Origin: Akebia trifoliata
Lineage: Eukaryota > Streptophyta > Magnoliopsida > Ranunculales > Lardizabalaceae
Length of the DNA stretch: 64,000 bases
Direction: 5' to 3'
Assembly: GCA_017979445.1 (NCBI GenBank)
Contig: JADQWC010000228.1
Span: 186,001 to 250,000, forward strand
Shown here: positions 22,301-35,391 of the stretch, in pieces
Layout of the letters: every line of letters starts with the position of its first letter
Position numbering within the stretch: position 1 is the first letter of the stretch
Position numbers and translations under genes: made by a program
Notes under the pieces: model-generated
What the model was told of the DNA's origin: nothing
The model's input: the letters and a program-made list of their open reading frames with translations, nothing else
Databases searched by the model: none

Positions 22301-23854
22301 TTCAAAATCCTCCCATACCAGTGTTTCATCTGATGCCCAATAGACCTTCAGATTCCACTCATTAAACACTCCATTAACAGGTGGTTTGATAGGTACTTAT
22401 AATTTCTTTTCTTCCCTCGAGATCTTAGAAACACCAAAAGGTTTTGATGCTCCAGATGATGAGCTTTGTCAAGAAGGGCTTATTAGAGTTGTGCTGACGT
22501 TCCTCAACCAACGATTTCAGAATCAACTGAAATTCTCATCTAGGGACAGGATGATATCCGCCTGCCATGATAGTTGACATTTGTTTCATGCAAATAAGTG
22601 GACTTGCATGGAAAATGAGAGTACAAATGTCACATTAACTAAGTATAACATAAGGATATGCTATATGCAAAGAATACATTAGAATAAAGATACATAAAAG
22701 TATATACATATAATATTATATGTAATTTACATTTCCTTTTTAAAACCAATTTATTATTTTTTGTTATTTTTATAAATTTTTGTCATTATTTTTAGAGTGC
22801 ATTTTTCAAATAAGAATATTTTAGTTGAATTTTGCAGTTGATCAAAATATTTTCACTAACATCTAATATTTTTACACCTGAAATTTGAAGGGGAGGAGCC
22901 CTCGTTAGAAAAGATCATAAGTTTTGAGATTAGTACTGCATGCCCTAAAAAGTTGTATCGATTAATCCAAAACACATTCAATCACCCTCCTAAGTTTTTG
23001 CTGATGGTATAAATCAGATTATGAGGATGCATGTTGTGTCCTTTTTGGTATGAATATATTACCGTGAATCATTCTCTAAGCTTTATGATGGTAGTCTTTC
23101 AATACTTTTAAGAATAAAAAAACACTCCCTTGAACTATTCTAACCTATGTAGTGGTTTTGTTCACAACTTTGAACACTACTGACCATTGACCGATGCTTC
23201 CGCAAAGGCATACTTAAAGGGAAGAAGAAATCTATAGTTATGATTAGTCTATATTGTGGTTTTGGTTCATTTTCAGGTATCAAGATCTATAGGGGACGCC
23301 TACTTGAAGGAGCCAGAATTTGCCCTTGGTCCATCTTTCCCACGTTTCCATCTGGCAGAACCACTTGGCCGGCCTGTTCTATCGGCAGAACCTTCCATAT
23401 ATACAAGAGTCTTACAACCACAAGATAGATTTTTGATATTTGCATCTGATGGGCTTTGGGAGCACATGACGAATCAGGAAGCTGTTGACCTCGTTCATAA
23501 GTACCCACGACCTGTAAGTATTGTTTTTAATCTATTGTGTTTCTTCTTCTAGGGGGATTCTTATTCTGATCTCTTTAATAATAATAATAACTGAAGGGAA
23601 TAGCAAGAAGACTCATTAAAAAAGCAGTAAGTGAGGCAGCTCGTAAGAGTCATATGAAGTACAATGCTATTAAGAAGGTTGGAAGAGGGAGACGGAGGGT
23701 GTACCACGATGATATTACAATTGTTGTCGTCTTCATTGACCACGAAATGCTAGGGAAACGGACATCTGTACCTGAAATATCAGTTAAAGGGTTCATCGAC
23801 ACAGTTGGACCATCTAATTTTTCTGTTTTGGAACAAGGGGCCAATGCGACTTGA
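19303..23854 (+). CDS. Protein phosphatase 2C, clade D type, 385 aa
   Basis: Metal-dependent Ser/Thr phosphatase of the PPM family. Four exons joined at GT-AG sites: 19303-19600, 21639-22003, 23277-23513 and 23597-23854. The joined frame is continuous and ends in TGA. Key motifs: EDHSQVE near residue 61, VYDGHGGPE near 77-85 (metal-binding Asp and Gly), [11 protein letters not shown] near 139-149, NLGDSRA near 159-165, RSIGD near 224, SDGLWE near 278-283 and HDDIT near 337-341, so all the usual metal-site acidic residues are present. Length and layout match plant clade D PP2Cs (the Arabidopsis PP2C.D group, which dephosphorylates plasma-membrane H+-ATPases; role here inferred from family). 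The N-terminus [18 protein letters not shown] is short and basic. Intron 1 is 2.0 kb and internally repetitive, intron 2 is 1.27 kb, intron 3 is 83 bp. The gene converges with actin, 1.4 kb downstream. Confidence 0.92.
19601..20990 (+). repeat. Tandem decayed repeats filling PP2C intron 1
   Basis: Units of ~160 bp and longer start with GTGAGTTCTTGTGTTTCTTG, continue through CTTTGTACCAGTTACTGTAG and ATTTTAAAGCAGATTAAG, then TATTTGGATCGCC and CATTTATTTTTTGGCAC. Clear copies begin at 19601 (the real splice donor), 19762 and 19921; more diverged ones are near 20277, 20440 and 20848, with half-units between. The intron has thus grown by duplication of its own 5' end, donor included. Confidence 0.8.
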
Positions 23855-24111
23855 ATCAGTAGAGGCACATACATACCCTAAAACCTACATTTTTTTTTTT
23901 TTACCTCCACATTTTCTGTTCTGGAGGAAGCGATCAATGTGACTTGAATCAGGCACATACACACCTTTGATCCCCTGGTTCATCTTGGCTTTCTTTTAAT
24001 CCTACATATTTTTTTTTCTCGCATCCAGAAGTCTAACAATTGATGGTTATTTTCTTATATTGCTCAACCAGATCTTTCTTTTTTTTTTTTTGTTTTTTGT
24101 TTTTTTTTTTT

Positions 24112-24141
24112 GGGGGGTGGGGGGGGGGGGGGGGGGGGGGG
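24112..24141. repeat. Poly-G tract after a T-rich tract
   Basis: A run of about 28 G, interrupted once by T, follows ~45 bp of T-rich sequence in the 3' flank of the PP2C gene. The exact length is unreliable in any assembly. Confidence 0.8.
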
Positions 24142-24375
24142 ATAGATAGATGCATGTATTTTTGAACAATACAGTTCCCATTCTTATGCTTTATATGATG
24201 AATAAACTTTCTTGCTTTTGGTAAAAGTGATTTTACTTAAATCACATATTGGAACATGAATTTTGTTAAAAGTTGGTTGATTTGAACCAAATGTGGTACT
24301 ACTTTTGGAAAAAAGAAAGATATCTATTGAGGCATTTTTTGTGAGTCAACACGAGAAATCATCTTGTTCTCTGAG

Positions 24376-24620
24376 ACATTTTTCTTACTTAGTAATGATT
24401 TTAGGCCTTACTAAGAGTTGTTTTGCTTAAATGGATTACCACATCAGCAATCCAACACCACAACCCTTTAAATTTCATTGAAAAACTCATATCTAAGAAA
24501 AAGAAATTTTCAAAATTTATAATTTATAATTGATCCCAAGGTTTTGAAAGTAGATGGTTATTGAACTTTCACTTTAACTCCAAAATTTAAAATTAAAATT
24601 CAACAGTGAAATATATCTTT
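24376..24620 (-). mobile_element. Truncated MITE of the TTACTWAGTAAG family
   Basis: It starts CTTACTTAGTAATGATTTTA and contains the block TGGATTACCACATCAGCAATCC that is the reverse of the 3' part of the copy at 26227-26580. The other end fades out near 24620. It lies in the intergenic space between PP2C and actin. Confidence 0.55.
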
Positions 24621-24639
24621 TTTGAAAATACCCTTTGAA

Positions 24640-25292
24640 AAAGAGATTTTCAGATTCAATCTTAGACGACGCAGCACAAGGACAACTTCTGATTTTATTT
24701 CTTCTCTTCTATTCTTTTCAAAAAAATACCTTTACAACTTTATTATCATCCCTCCACACCACAGGCTAATTCTAGTAAATTTATAAGTTCAAATTAGTAG
24801 AACCCATAGACTGTAGATACCATGAGTTGAGTTTACTAATTACTAACTGCCCCCAAGAAAAATGACAATAGAGAAATAAGATGCAGAATCCTACGTCTCT
24901 AATGAAATGCCACACTTCCATAAGAAACATAATCTCGTCCTCTGGTATTTATTATGGAGGACAACGGGCAGCTGTTCTGTTCATCTTGAAGAGATACGTT
25001 TAAATAATTCTAAATAAGTAATCAGAGAATCTGTCAATTCAAACCAAACTGGAGTAGAGTAATAATAAACACAATTTGTAAGTACAAATGATAATGAAGA
25101 AATTGGATGATAAATTCCCTGCCTTCATTCAACATCATTGTCCATACATAGAAATGAGAGGAAGAACCACATAGAAATGGAGAAGAAAGAAAGAAATGAA
25201 ACGGAAAATGCTTCAATATTTCTAGAAATTCAAAAAAAAAAAAAAAAAAAAATGGTACTTCTCTTCATCCACAACATCATCAGTAAGAAGGA
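24640..25292. other. Convergent intergenic region and actin 3' UTR side
   Basis: No further gene between the two convergent genes. The stretch 25000-25292 is presumably actin 3' UTR (minus strand), with a 20-base A run at 25231-25251. A 60-codon frame at 25034-25216 has no support. Confidence 0.5.
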
Positions 25293-27361
<2,069 letters not shown>

Positions 27362-27465
27362 CTTCTATTGCCTCCTGAAGAAAGGGCAAACATGTTTAAA
27401 TTGAAACAATCAGAAAAATCATGAGAAAACGGTACCAGATTGTCCCACAAATGTATATCACATAC

Positions 27466-27985
27466 AATTTTTTTTTGATAAGCAAAATTTCATTAATAAA
27501 GGAAAGCAAGGTCGGTCGAGGTGGCCAGCCAAGCAAACAACAAGTACGCAAAGTGAATCTCTCACAATACTACACACCCACTCCCAACTCCCTACAAAGT
27601 CCTCAAATAAAACCCCTCTAAACTCCTTATAAGTGTTAGACCACAAAAGCAACAGACCTAGGACCGACAAAATAAGATTGGTACGGTTGAGGACTTGTCG
27701 TTAAAGATCCTAGAATTATGCTCCTTCCACAAACCCCAACAAATTGCAAATTGGGTAACACTCCAAAGCACCCACTTCATTCCGGGGAAATAAAACCAAA
27801 CGGCTAGCCAAGATTCAAATAAGACCCGAGTAGAGCCATGGAGACAACTTGGGACTCCAAACAACTCAAGAAAATGTGACCAGACCTTGTGAGCCACCGA
27901 ACAATGTAACAAAACGTGATCAGCCGACTCCACATCCCTTAAACACATAACACAACCATTATCATCTACCACTATCTTGGTACAT
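27466..27985 (-). mobile_element. 5'-truncated LINE, C-terminal zf-RVT fragment
   Basis: A minus-strand reading of ~104 codons includes CVMCLRDVESADHVLLHCSV and on to SVTQFAICWGLWKEHNSRIF, the Cys-His zinc-binding region that follows reverse transcriptase in plant L1-type LINE ORF2 (zf-RVT). The downstream end reads TTTATTAATGAAATTTTGC then a run of A, the typical 3' tail. Only ~520 bp are left; no reverse transcriptase. It is inserted in the actin leader intron in the same orientation as the gene. Confidence 0.8.
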
Positions 27986-28189
27986 CAGCTTTATTACTAT
28001 GAATTAGTGTCCGGTCCATTTCCCTTTATTCTAGATGGATAGTGTGCTAGTGAGATTGAAACCCATAATATTTTGTAAACATTGATAAGAGCCCATGATG
28101 TAAACAAAATTCAATAGGCTTCCATGCCTATTTACTTTGAATTGGTGTATATAGTTCACAAGCTCAAACAGAAAGAGGATATGGCAACC

Positions 28190-28330
28190 CCGAGGGGTTG
28201 GCTCAACGGCAAATTCGAACCGATAAGCGGTTAATGCCTATAGGTCATGAGTTCAATACCTAGTATGAGCATTGATTCCTTAGGGGCCACCATCACTTAT
28301 CTGGTGCGTGTGATAATATCAAGGGATAAC
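28190..28330 (+). mobile_element. tRNA-derived SINE
   Basis: It has an A-box-like GGTTGGCTCAACGGC and a B-box-like GGTCATGAGTTCAATACC about 45 bp apart, followed by a short tail. It is homologous to the reverse complement of 45740-45898 (shared CTCAAYGGCAA, TTCGAAYC, AGTATGAGCA). It lies in the actin leader intron, opposite to the gene. Too degenerate and without acceptor folding to be a working tRNA. Confidence 0.6.
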
Positions 28331-29864
28331 CAAAAAGAATTTGGAAACAACAATGAGGAGAACCATTCTAAAACATAAAACTAGAAGAATCCAGTATACA
28401 GTGACAAGAAATTCCATCATGGGTTTCATTAAAGTGTAAAGCACCGTATAAATTTTATAATTTTTTTTTTTTTGGATAGATCTTGAACCGAATTCCTCAA
28501 ACCAGTTTTAAATCCTAATTTAGGCTCCTAGACATTTGATAAGCCCATTGCCAACAATTTAGTTCGATCCACACATTTTAATGTTGTCAATTGAAAACTT
28601 AAAGACTACAACAGAATGGCAAGAGGAAAACAAAAAGACCATAATTCAATTAAAAGTGAAATGGGTGCCTAAAATTAGATAAGTCTACATACAAAACAAG
28701 ATGATTGAAATTAATTGAAAAATAAACTGAATCAGGTAGACACTGAGAGATTAGATTATGAAAAAATGAAAAGGACTATAAGAAGCAATCAAGCACCTTT
28801 TAAAATTAATTTTTATATAATATAAGGAGATGTTCAAAATTACAGCAAAAATAATGACTTTCATGGTATCATTTTGATTTTGAGCAAAAAATCATTAAAT
28901 TTAGCAAAAAAAAATATTTGCATTTAACTAGGGTAGATTTTTCTTCTCATCATGAGAAGTGCTCTCGGATCATGAAAAAAATGAGAAATCCTTTTGATTT
29001 CATAAAACTAAACAAAAAATCAATCATTTTTTTTCTCAAATTTCCATATAAAAAAAATCAACAAAACAGATCATCAACAAAATCAGCAACGTTTTATGAT
29101 CAATCTAAACACTCAATTTTACTACTTTCGAACAATAAAACCAACAAGTACAGATCCATTACAAAAACAACAAAAACCATCCAAACATTCTCCACAGATC
29201 GATCAAAATCAGATTGTACATCCAATTCCAAACACATTATCAATCTCAACAACCAAATCGTTAAAAAAAGACTCGATTTTTAAACAATGGACGAAGATTA
29301 TCTACAACAAATTAGATGCCGAAATGGCGATTGGTCATCCATCGATCGATCTATATAGAATCTACAGAAACCTACTATGAAAAATATGGTTGAAGCACAG
29401 AATACCTCTGAAACCCTAGACTTCGCGTTGCAGAGTCTCTCTCTCTCTCTCTCTATATGAGAGCTGCTCGTACGTGCCCGCCCTTGTGTTTAAAAAGGAA
29501 ACTTGTCCAAAACCACAAATGAAATTCGTTTTAAATGAACCACAAATAACAAAGATGCACATTGCATACAGATCATTTGTTCCATTTAGCTTTAATTTAA
29601 CATTTTAAGGACAGTTTTACCCTTGTCATTTTGCAGAATTATGGATTAATCCCCATTTTTTTACCTATTTTTTTATATTATGGTTCAACCCATCAATGAC
29701 ATGGTCACACGTACCCACCCAGAGAGAATTATAAGAAATCGAGTTGACTCAAAACTTGTTTGGACTAATTTGATGAGTCAACTCAAAAATATACTGAGTC
29801 AATTACAAACCCATGACTTATGGAGATGTATTTTGATTATTTATTTTGAAAATAAAATTGAGTC

Positions 29865-30040
29865 GTGTTGGGGTGACACAGGATTTACTGTGATTCTCAT
29901 ACTTCTGACATGGACATGCATACATAACCGTAGATGATTTTTACTCGTATCACGAGGAAATATATCTATGGTTATGTGCACATCCCACGTCAAACTTGTG
30001 AGAATGACAGTACATACCCTGTGTCATTCCAACATTTTCC
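29865..30040. mobile_element. Foldback MITE, CATAGATGATTT core family
   Basis: Inverted tips GGGGTGACACAGG (left) and the reverse GGAATGACACAGGG (right). The core hairpin is CCGTAGATGATTTTTACTC / GAGGAAATATATCTATGG. About 170 bp, no coding. It lies upstream of actin. Confidence 0.6.
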
Positions 30041-30228
30041 AATAACATTTATAATATTTAATATGCATTAATTTGAAACTCCTTAATTGACTCATAAATC
30101 ATCAAGTTGACTCATGCATCTGTTGTTCAGTGTCCAACCACCTACTAACATGTGGGACAAAATACATGAAAAATCATTTTTTTTAAATAATTAAATAATT
30201 AATTAAAGAAGGGAAAAATGTTAAAACG

Positions 30229-30320
30229 AACTTCCTATGATACTGTGTTTAACATTGTGTTGATTGGTCATGTGTACAGAACCATAGATGTTTTCATCGA
30301 CATACAAGTGACACCAATTC
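30229..30320. mobile_element. Half copy of the CATAGATGATTT core family (tentative)
   Basis: Contains ACCATAGATGTTTTCATCG next to TCATGTGTACAGA, matching one arm and the core of the element at 29865. The second arm is not seen. Confidence 0.35.
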
Positions 30321-31084
30321 ATGATGCCACATCTAAGAAGTTAATAATAACGTTTAAGATCTTCCAATCTATAGTTGAAATAAGAGTAAAAACATAGTTT
30401 TCTTATAGAGTAGTAATAGTTTCTAAGGGATTACAACAAATTTCTCGAGATCCATTTTCTTCCCAATATCATGTTAGTTGGATGGAGAAGCTCATACCAT
30501 GTTTGAAATACTGCATTTCCAGCGTGACAAGGTTATTTCAAAAATATCATTGATGGAGATTTATTTATTCGAAGGATGAGTTGGTCTCATTTTATGGGTA
30601 AGAGGGTAAATTAGTCTTTTAACAAGGTAATACCAATTCAGTTAATTATTCAAATCTTAAAGTCCTTTTTCGTAATTTTAGGTTTGGATAAAAAATGGTT
30701 GGAATCCCAAACTTCCATATCCGTTAAGATGATGTCCGCATGTTCTTTCAATCTTTCTAGACGTGCGAGGATTGTCGTTAAGACACGTGCGTCAGATTCC
30801 GCTTTTGAGCTTCCATTAAACACGATCGTTGACCCAATGAAACGGTCAACTTATCCTCCAATGAATCGGTCTGTCAAATGGAGCGGTTCGGGTTAGTCAT
30901 AAATCCAAAGTCAAAAGTTCTCGTGATGCATAAATAAGACATCAAGATTTGTTACGAATCTCGGGGTCTTTCTGATGGAGGATGATGCTTAGTAAGGCTT
31001 TTTTTCCCCCTTATTTTGGTAAGGCTAACGAGACTCGTAATCTTTTATACAATTTTTAGAAGAGTCGTGATGAATGTACATGAT

Positions 31085-31192
31085 CTTGATACGTAGCTGA
31101 CGTGGCAAGAGCACAAAATCATAGATGATTTTCATCGGGATACATAAGAAAAAGATCTGTGATTCTATGCTCTTGCCACATCAGACTGTTGG
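31085..31192. mobile_element. Foldback MITE, CATAGATGATTT core family, second arm type
   Basis: Left arm CTGACGTGGCAAGAGC, right arm GCTCTTGCCACATCAG, with core AATCATAGATGATTTTCATC and AAGATCTGTGATTCTATG between. The arms are unrelated to those of the copy at 29865, while the core is shared. Confidence 0.6.
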
Positions 31193-31199
31193 GCTTTAT

Positions 31200-32340
31200 A
31201 GAGCCTAGTTATGTTTGATCCGATTGACAACCCGACCCGAATGATATTGAGTAGCTTTTTATTATTTTGAGTCAATTTATTATTATTCTTATTATTCTGA
31301 TTGATATTTAGAATAATTGTGTTTTTCTTTATATCTCACTTGGTTTGTAAGGTACTCAAAATCAAACCTTGTTTAAAGTTTGAAATTTCATTTTTAATAA
31401 ATATAGGTATTATCTTTGCTATTATAATGAAAAAAGGTTGGTGGAGTAGAAGTGGTTCGTTACCAAAATTTGAGTGCCCATAAATGCCTTCACTTTTATA
31501 TTTAAATTTAATATAGAGTCATTTTGATAAAAGAAAATAAGAAAATTGCAACCATTGCTTAGTTTTCAAAATCATAAAAATATTATTTTACTATGTAATC
31601 TTCAAAATCACTCTTTAATTAATATTTATTTTAGATTTTGATTCTTGTTAGTTCCAGATCCGGTTCCAAAATAAATGGAACCGAAACCAGAACCACCAAA
31701 AAATACTGGTACCTATCGGTTCTGATTCTAAAGAATCAAATGAGAAAAAATGTATTTCAAATCATTATAAAACTTTTTTCCTTTCAAAAAATTAACATTC
31801 TATCTACAAAATGATTACCTTAGAAATAATTTGTTATTCTAAAAGATACAAATTAATGATTTTTCTCAACAAAAAAAAATTCTTTTAATTAAAAGTAATA
31901 AATTTTTAGAAGAGATAGCTTATTTTAAGCCCCAATTGATAATTTATATGAAAAATTGAAGAATTTTATATAACGTGCATTAATTTTGATATAAGAGAAT
32001 ATCTTAAATCATATAAACTATAAAAAGAAATGACAATATAAATCGATCTTGGGTACTCGCCCACCCATTAAATAGAACTTAACGGTTTTGATTCTTATCG
32101 ATTTAGTTCCATTTTAGATTCGACTCTAATCAATTCCAATAAAAAGGGCACTAGAATTGAGATTTTCAATTTTGGTTCCAGTTCAATTTTGGTTAAATGG
32201 TTATCCATTCACACCCTTACGTAAAATGAGCCATTTTGATGTGTGCAAATAGATCCACCCATGTATCATTGCATGTGGGGGTGTAATGATATTTTAATGG
32301 TGTGGTAATATCACATCCCTTCAAAACCCATGGAACTATT
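31200..32340. other. Intergenic region before the PPR gene
   Basis: AT-rich. Around 31640-31740 and 32080-32220 there are GGTTCCG-type and GGTTTTGATT-type oligonucleotide repeats reminiscent of hAT subterminal regions, but I find no matched termini. No gene seen. Confidence 0.4.
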
Positions 32341-32344
32341 AGTA

Positions 32345-32599
32345 GGGTTTAAGAAAGAATCGTACGCTGTGTCTGGCGAAGTAGATTTTCAGTTTTATCT
32401 CTTCATCAGCTTCAGTGGTTCTCTATTTCCACAGAGAACAAGGTAACCTCTCTTTCTCCATCTCTCTCTTTGGGTTTTTGGAGTTCTAAGGTTTCTGAGA
32501 CTCTGATGAACTTATTGTTGTTCCATTGTATGATACATCACTAAAATGCTGCAAAATTTTCTCTGTAATCGATATTCTCTCCAATTAGTGTAAATTCCT
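32345..32599 (+). promoter_or_regulatory. Probable 5' UTR of the PPR gene
   Basis: A CAGAGAACAAG / GTAACCTC junction at ~32440 looks like a splice donor, and AATTAG at ~32588 could be its acceptor, so a short 5' UTR intron is possible. Not provable from sequence alone; an alternative acceptor (AACATTCAG, 32618) would remove the ATG used here. Confidence 0.35.
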
Positions 32600-35017
32600 A
32601 TGTGGGTTTCAACATTCAGGTTGTTTTCGTATCGAAAATCAATAACCCTTTGTAAATTCTCTCGCTTTTCTTCAATATCTACTGCTGTTCAATTAACCCC
32701 AATCATTGAAGAACAACCTATTTCTGGTTCAAACAAGGAAGCTTCACACCAATACTTGATCGAGTTAGATACTGTTAAGGTTGTTGAAATCTTGAACAAT
32801 TTGAAAAAAGACCCCAATCTTGCCCTATCTTTTTTTCGGCAAGCGAAGGATCGTGGGTTTTATCATGATCTCGAAACTTATTCGACAATCGTTAGGATTC
32901 TGTGTGTTTCGGGTTTGGAGAGGAAGTTGGGTTCTCTGTTTTTGGAGCTCATTGGGTCCAAAAGGGACCATGACCATCCTCCTTTTGAAGTTTCAGCTCT
33001 CTTTGAAACTCTCTCAGAGGAACGTGAGAATGAGAGATCGAGTCCATTGGTCCGGGCATTTGATGTATTGGTCAAGGTCTACATCGACCTTGGCATGTTT
33101 GACGAGGCCGTTGATGTGTTGTTTCAATCGAAAAGGCGGGGATTTGTCCCCCATGTATGGTCCTGCAATTTCTTAATGAATTGTTTGATCGAACGGGGTA
33201 AATCCAATATGGCAATCGCTGTCTATCAGCAGTTGAAGAGGCTAGGATTAAGTCCAAATGTCTACTCTTATGCAATTGTGATCAAGGCATTATGCAGAGG
33301 AGGCAATCTGGAGGAAGCCATTGATGTGTTCAAAGAAATGGAGGAAGCCAGGATTACACCCGATGCCTTCACTTACACGACTTTGATTGATGGATTATGT
33401 TTGCATGGGAAATCAGATTTGGGCTACAAAGTACTTCAAGCAAGGAGGGGTGAAGGAGTCCAGAATGATGCCTTTGGCTACAATGTTGTAATCCGTGGGT
33501 TCTGCGGGGAAACTAGGATGCAAGAAGCCGAGGATGTCTTACACGACATGGGCAAGCACGGGGTGGCGCCTGACGCATATAGTTATGGTAGCCTGATTAA
33601 TGGGTACTGCAAGATTGGTTCTATACTAAAAGCTTTGTCTCTCCACAATGAGATGATGTCAAAGGGTATTAGGACTAATTGTGTTATAGTAAGCTCGATT
33701 CTCCAATGTTTATGTAGAACGGGCCTGACTTCCGAAGTGGTGGATCATTTCAACAGTTTTAAGGACTCAGGACTTTTCCTTGACGAGGTCTCGTATAATA
33801 TTGTGATTGATGCTCTCTGCAAGCTAGGTAAAATGGAAGAAGCCGTGGAGTTGCTTAATGAAATGAAGGGTAAGAAGATGGTTCCGGATGCTATACATTA
33901 TACAATTTTGATAAATGGGTATTGCCTCATTGGAAAACTTGAAGATGCCTTGAATGTTTTTGAGGAAATGAAGGAAATGGGTGTCAAGCCTGACATTGTT
34001 ACCTACAATATAGTTGCTGGTGGGTTCTCTAGAAATGGACTTGCAATGGAGGCAATTGGGCTTCTGGGTTATATGGAGGCAGAAGGTTTGAAGCCCAACA
34101 CGCATACATACTGCTCTATCATCGATGGCCTCTGTAGAGGAGGCAAGGTGAAGGAGGCAAAAAATTTCTTTAATGGGTTGACAGAGAAGTGTGCGGTTAT
34201 TTACAGTGCTATGGTTAATGGTTACTGTGAAGCAAACCATATAGGAGAAGCATACGAACTTTTTGTCCGGTTGACTAAGTGTGGGATTCTCGTGAACAAA
34301 AGTGCTTGCTCAAAACTCCATTGTAGCTTATGTGAGGAGGAAGAAGTGGAGAGTGCTCTTGTAGTTTTTGAGTCAATGTTGGCTTTTGGTGTGGGTATAA
34401 ATGAGATTACTTATAGCAAACTTATAGCTGCTTTTTGTCGAACCAGAAATATGGTTAAGGCTCGATATGTATTTGATATTTTGGTTCAGAGTGGGTTGAC
34501 CCCAGATGTCATCACTTACACTACAATGATGAATGGATACTGCAAGGTGAATTGCTTGAAGGAGGCTTGTGATTTACTCAATAATATGAAAGAAAAGGGA
34601 ATTAAACCCGATGTAATTACTTATACGGTGTTGATTGATGGTCTCCAGAAAAAAAAATTAAGAAAAAGGGGGACAAAGAGCAAGGCATTTGATTCTTCTG
34701 CATTGCAGGGTGAGATGAAAGACATGGAGATCGGACCCGATGTTGTTTTCTACACTGTTTTGATTGATGGACATTGCAAGACAGATAACGTTCAAGATGC
34801 CATTAATCTTTTTGAAGAAATGATGAATAGAGGTTTGGTTCCTGATGCCGTCACCTACACAGCTTTAGTGTCTGGGTATTGTAGTCGGGGAGATGTGGAC
34901 AAGGCTGTAAACCTTGTTGATGAAATGACATTTAAAGGGATAATGCCAAACACTCATACGATATCTGCATTAGAGAATGGGATTGTGAAGGCTAGGAAGG
35001 TAAAATTTCTGCGATAA
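32600..35017 (+). CDS. P-class pentatricopeptide repeat protein, 805 aa, probably mitochondrial
   Basis: Intronless, as is usual for plant PPR genes. The first ~35 residues (MWVSTFRLFSYRKSITLCKF...) are rich in Arg, Ser and aromatic residues and lack acid, like a mitochondrial presequence. From about residue 80 to 790 there are some 17-19 tandem ~35-residue helical hairpin repeats with the P-type pattern (for example VVTYNxxxxGFxxxG, PDVITYTTMMNGYCK, PDAVTYTALVSGYC). No E, E+ or DYW extension, so a role in organelle RNA binding (stability, splicing or translation) is expected rather than editing. It resembles the Arabidopsis At2g26790-type proteins (from memory). A Lys/Arg-rich insertion (KKKLRKRGTKSKAF, near residue 685) interrupts the repeats. 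The C-terminus ends shortly after the last repeat with KVKFLR. Confidence 0.93.
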   Translation: MWVSTFRLFSYRKSITLCKFSRFSSISTAVQLTPIIEEQPISGSNKEASHQYLIELDTVKVVEILNNLKKDPNLALSFFRQAKDRGFYHDLETYSTIVRILCVSGLERKLGSLFLELIGSKRDHDHPPFEVSALFETLSEERENERSSPLVRAFDVLVKVYIDLGMFDEAVDVLFQSKRRGFVPHVWSCNFLMNCLIERGKSNMAIAVYQQLKRLGLSPNVYSYAIVIKALCRGGNLEEAIDVFKEMEEARITPDAFTYTTLIDGLCLHGKSDLGYKVLQARRGEGVQNDAFGYNVVIRGFCGETRMQEAEDVLHDMGKHGVAPDAYSYGSLINGYCKIGSILKALSLHNEMMSKGIRTNCVIVSSILQCLCRTGLTSEVVDHFNSFKDSGLFLDEVSYNIVIDALCKLGKMEEAVELLNEMKGKKMVPDAIHYTILINGYCLIGKLEDALNVFEEMKEMGVKPDIVTYNIVAGGFSRNGLAMEAIGLLGYMEAEGLKPNTHTYCSIIDGLCRGGKVKEAKNFFNGLTEKCAVIYSAMVNGYCEANHIGEAYELFVRLTKCGILVNKSACSKLHCSLCEEEEVESALVVFESMLAFGVGINEITYSKLIAAFCRTRNMVKARYVFDILVQSGLTPDVITYTTMMNGYCKVNCLKEACDLLNNMKEKGIKPDVITYTVLIDGLQKKKLRKRGTKSKAFDSSALQGEMKDMEIGPDVVFYTVLIDGHCKTDNVQDAINLFEEMMNRGLVPDAVTYTALVSGYCSRGDVDKAVNLVDEMTFKGIMPNTHTISALENGIVKARKVKFLR

Positions 35018-35199
35018 ATGCTTTGGTGACTCCCATGGCCTAGCAGATTCAAGCTGCTTAAAGTACTCAACTTATGTTCAGCGGTAAGGGAAGAAAGAAC
35101 ATTAACGTTTTTATTATCATCTTAGTTGGTCCGTTTGGAGAATATTATATGTCTTTTTGTGTTTCTGATGGTAATTTGTTACTCATGAATCTTCCTGCA

Positions 35200-35390
35200 G
35201 GCATGTAAGAAAGGGAAGGTTCACGGTAGAGAAATATTGGAGTCAGATATTTGCAAAGGTAGGAAGGAGTTTTCTAGAAGAAAAGGAAAAACAATGTACC
35301 TCTTTTAGTTATATGATCTTTTTTTTTTTTGTAGTATCATTGATCCATGGAGCTTTAATCTGCATACTTCATATGGGTAATAATCTACAA
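35200..35390 (+). other. Possible spliced 3' UTR of the PPR gene
   Basis: CCTGCAG at ~35201 followed by open purine-rich sequence could be a 3' UTR acceptor. It has no coding value and is speculative. Confidence 0.2.
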
Positions 35391-35391
35391 T

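Larger units (their letters stand above)
27362..29475 (-). promoter_or_regulatory. Actin 5' UTR exon and leader intron
   Basis: Plant actin genes usually have a non-coding first exon and a leader intron that enhances expression. Here the 3' acceptor TTTCTTCAG lies at 27375 with GAGGCAATAGAAG before the ATG. A matching donor, CAGAG then GTATTC, lies at 29406/29405, directly after AGTCTAGGGTTT-containing leader and a GA run (complement of 29434-29454). The leader intron would be 2.03 kb. A TTTTTAAACA TATA-like motif is found just upstream on the minus strand (~29490). The intron carries a LINE 3' end and a SINE. The exact transcription start is not determined. Confidence 0.65.

Noticed and set aside
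33824..34240. 138-codon frame on - within the PPR gene
   Set aside because: Antisense shadow of the PPR coding sequence.
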